This document shows, piece by piece, positions 5,815 through 5,876 of a DNA stretch of 5,876 nucleotides. The notes beneath the pieces were generated by a model, which saw nothing but the letters and a program-made list of their open reading frames with translations, was not told where the DNA came from and searched no databases. The position numbers and the translations under genes are program-made. Origin of the DNA: Chloroflexia bacterium (GTDB lineage: Bacteria > Chloroflexota > Chloroflexia > Thermomicrobiales > CFX8); contig JACCZH010000375.1 of assembly GCA_013696045.1 (NCBI GenBank), positions 1 through 5,876 on the forward strand. Reading direction: 5' to 3'. The number at the start of each line of letters is the position of its first letter. Positions within the stretch are counted from its first letter, which is position 1.

Positions 5815-5876
5815 CAGGGGACCTGGAGCGTCTCACAACTTTGGGATAACAAGACGACCCGCTGCTAGGCCATAGG

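Noticed and set aside
5833..5874. Possible C-terminus (YGLAAGRLVIPKL) of a gene entering from the right edge on the minus strand
   Set aside because: Only 13 codons are visible before a TGA. This is too little to support a gene, though sequence to the right could settle it.
5690..5875. Minus-strand frame open from the right edge, ending in TGA that overlaps the binding-protein ATG
   Set aside because: Although the ATGA overlap looks like an operon junction, the translation is rich in Ser, Arg, Pro and Trp with no plausible fold. It also contains the candidate promoter and the AGGAGG. A chance open frame is more likely.
5456..5875. + strand frames at 5456-5875 and 5496-5786, which could suggest a divergent gene
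   Set aside because: They begin antisense to the lipoprotein signal region, have no ribosome site or recognisable motif, and are rich in Arg, Cys and His.

Overview
The window is GC-rich and fully bacterial in style. It holds four protein-coding genes in two convergent units and shows no RNA gene, transposon or CRISPR array. The binding protein carries a lipobox, so it is tethered to the membrane. Together with the base composition this suggests a monoderm-like, high-GC bacterium such as Chloroflexota or Actinomycetota. That placement is an inference from style only; no marker gene is present.

Positions 2-2419 (+ strand): a large polytopic membrane protein that resembles GT-C fold glycosyltransferases of the ArnT/PMT (GT39-like) type. 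It has the acidic first-loop motif GDEPHYY and a C-terminal block of membrane helices. Its first extracytoplasmic loop is expanded by about 300 residues of beta-rich sequence, with at least two copies of an Ig-like/DUF5719-like pattern. The reading frame is open to the left edge, so the true start is probably outside the window.

Positions 5814 down to 2398 (- strand): a complete compatible-solute (glycine betaine/proline type) ABC uptake operon. In transcription order it encodes a ProX/OpuAC-like lipoprotein, a ProV/OpuAA-like ATPase with C-terminal CBS domains and a strongly acidic tail, and a ProW/OpuAB-like permease. A candidate sigma-70-type promoter and a strong Shine-Dalgarno site precede the first gene. 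A GC-rich hairpin lies in the 97-nt gap between genes one and two. Genes two and three overlap by 20 nt and are probably translationally coupled. The lipoprotein captures the solute outside the cell, the permease forms the channel, and the ATPase drives transport. The CBS domains and acidic tail suggest gating by internal ionic strength, as known for OpuA.

The two units overlap tail to tail by 22 bp, so there is no intergenic space for a conventional terminator. I see no clearly new multi-gene system. The most unusual features are the beta-domain insertion inside the glycosyltransferase-like protein and the loss of a ligand-box tryptophan in the ProX-like protein.
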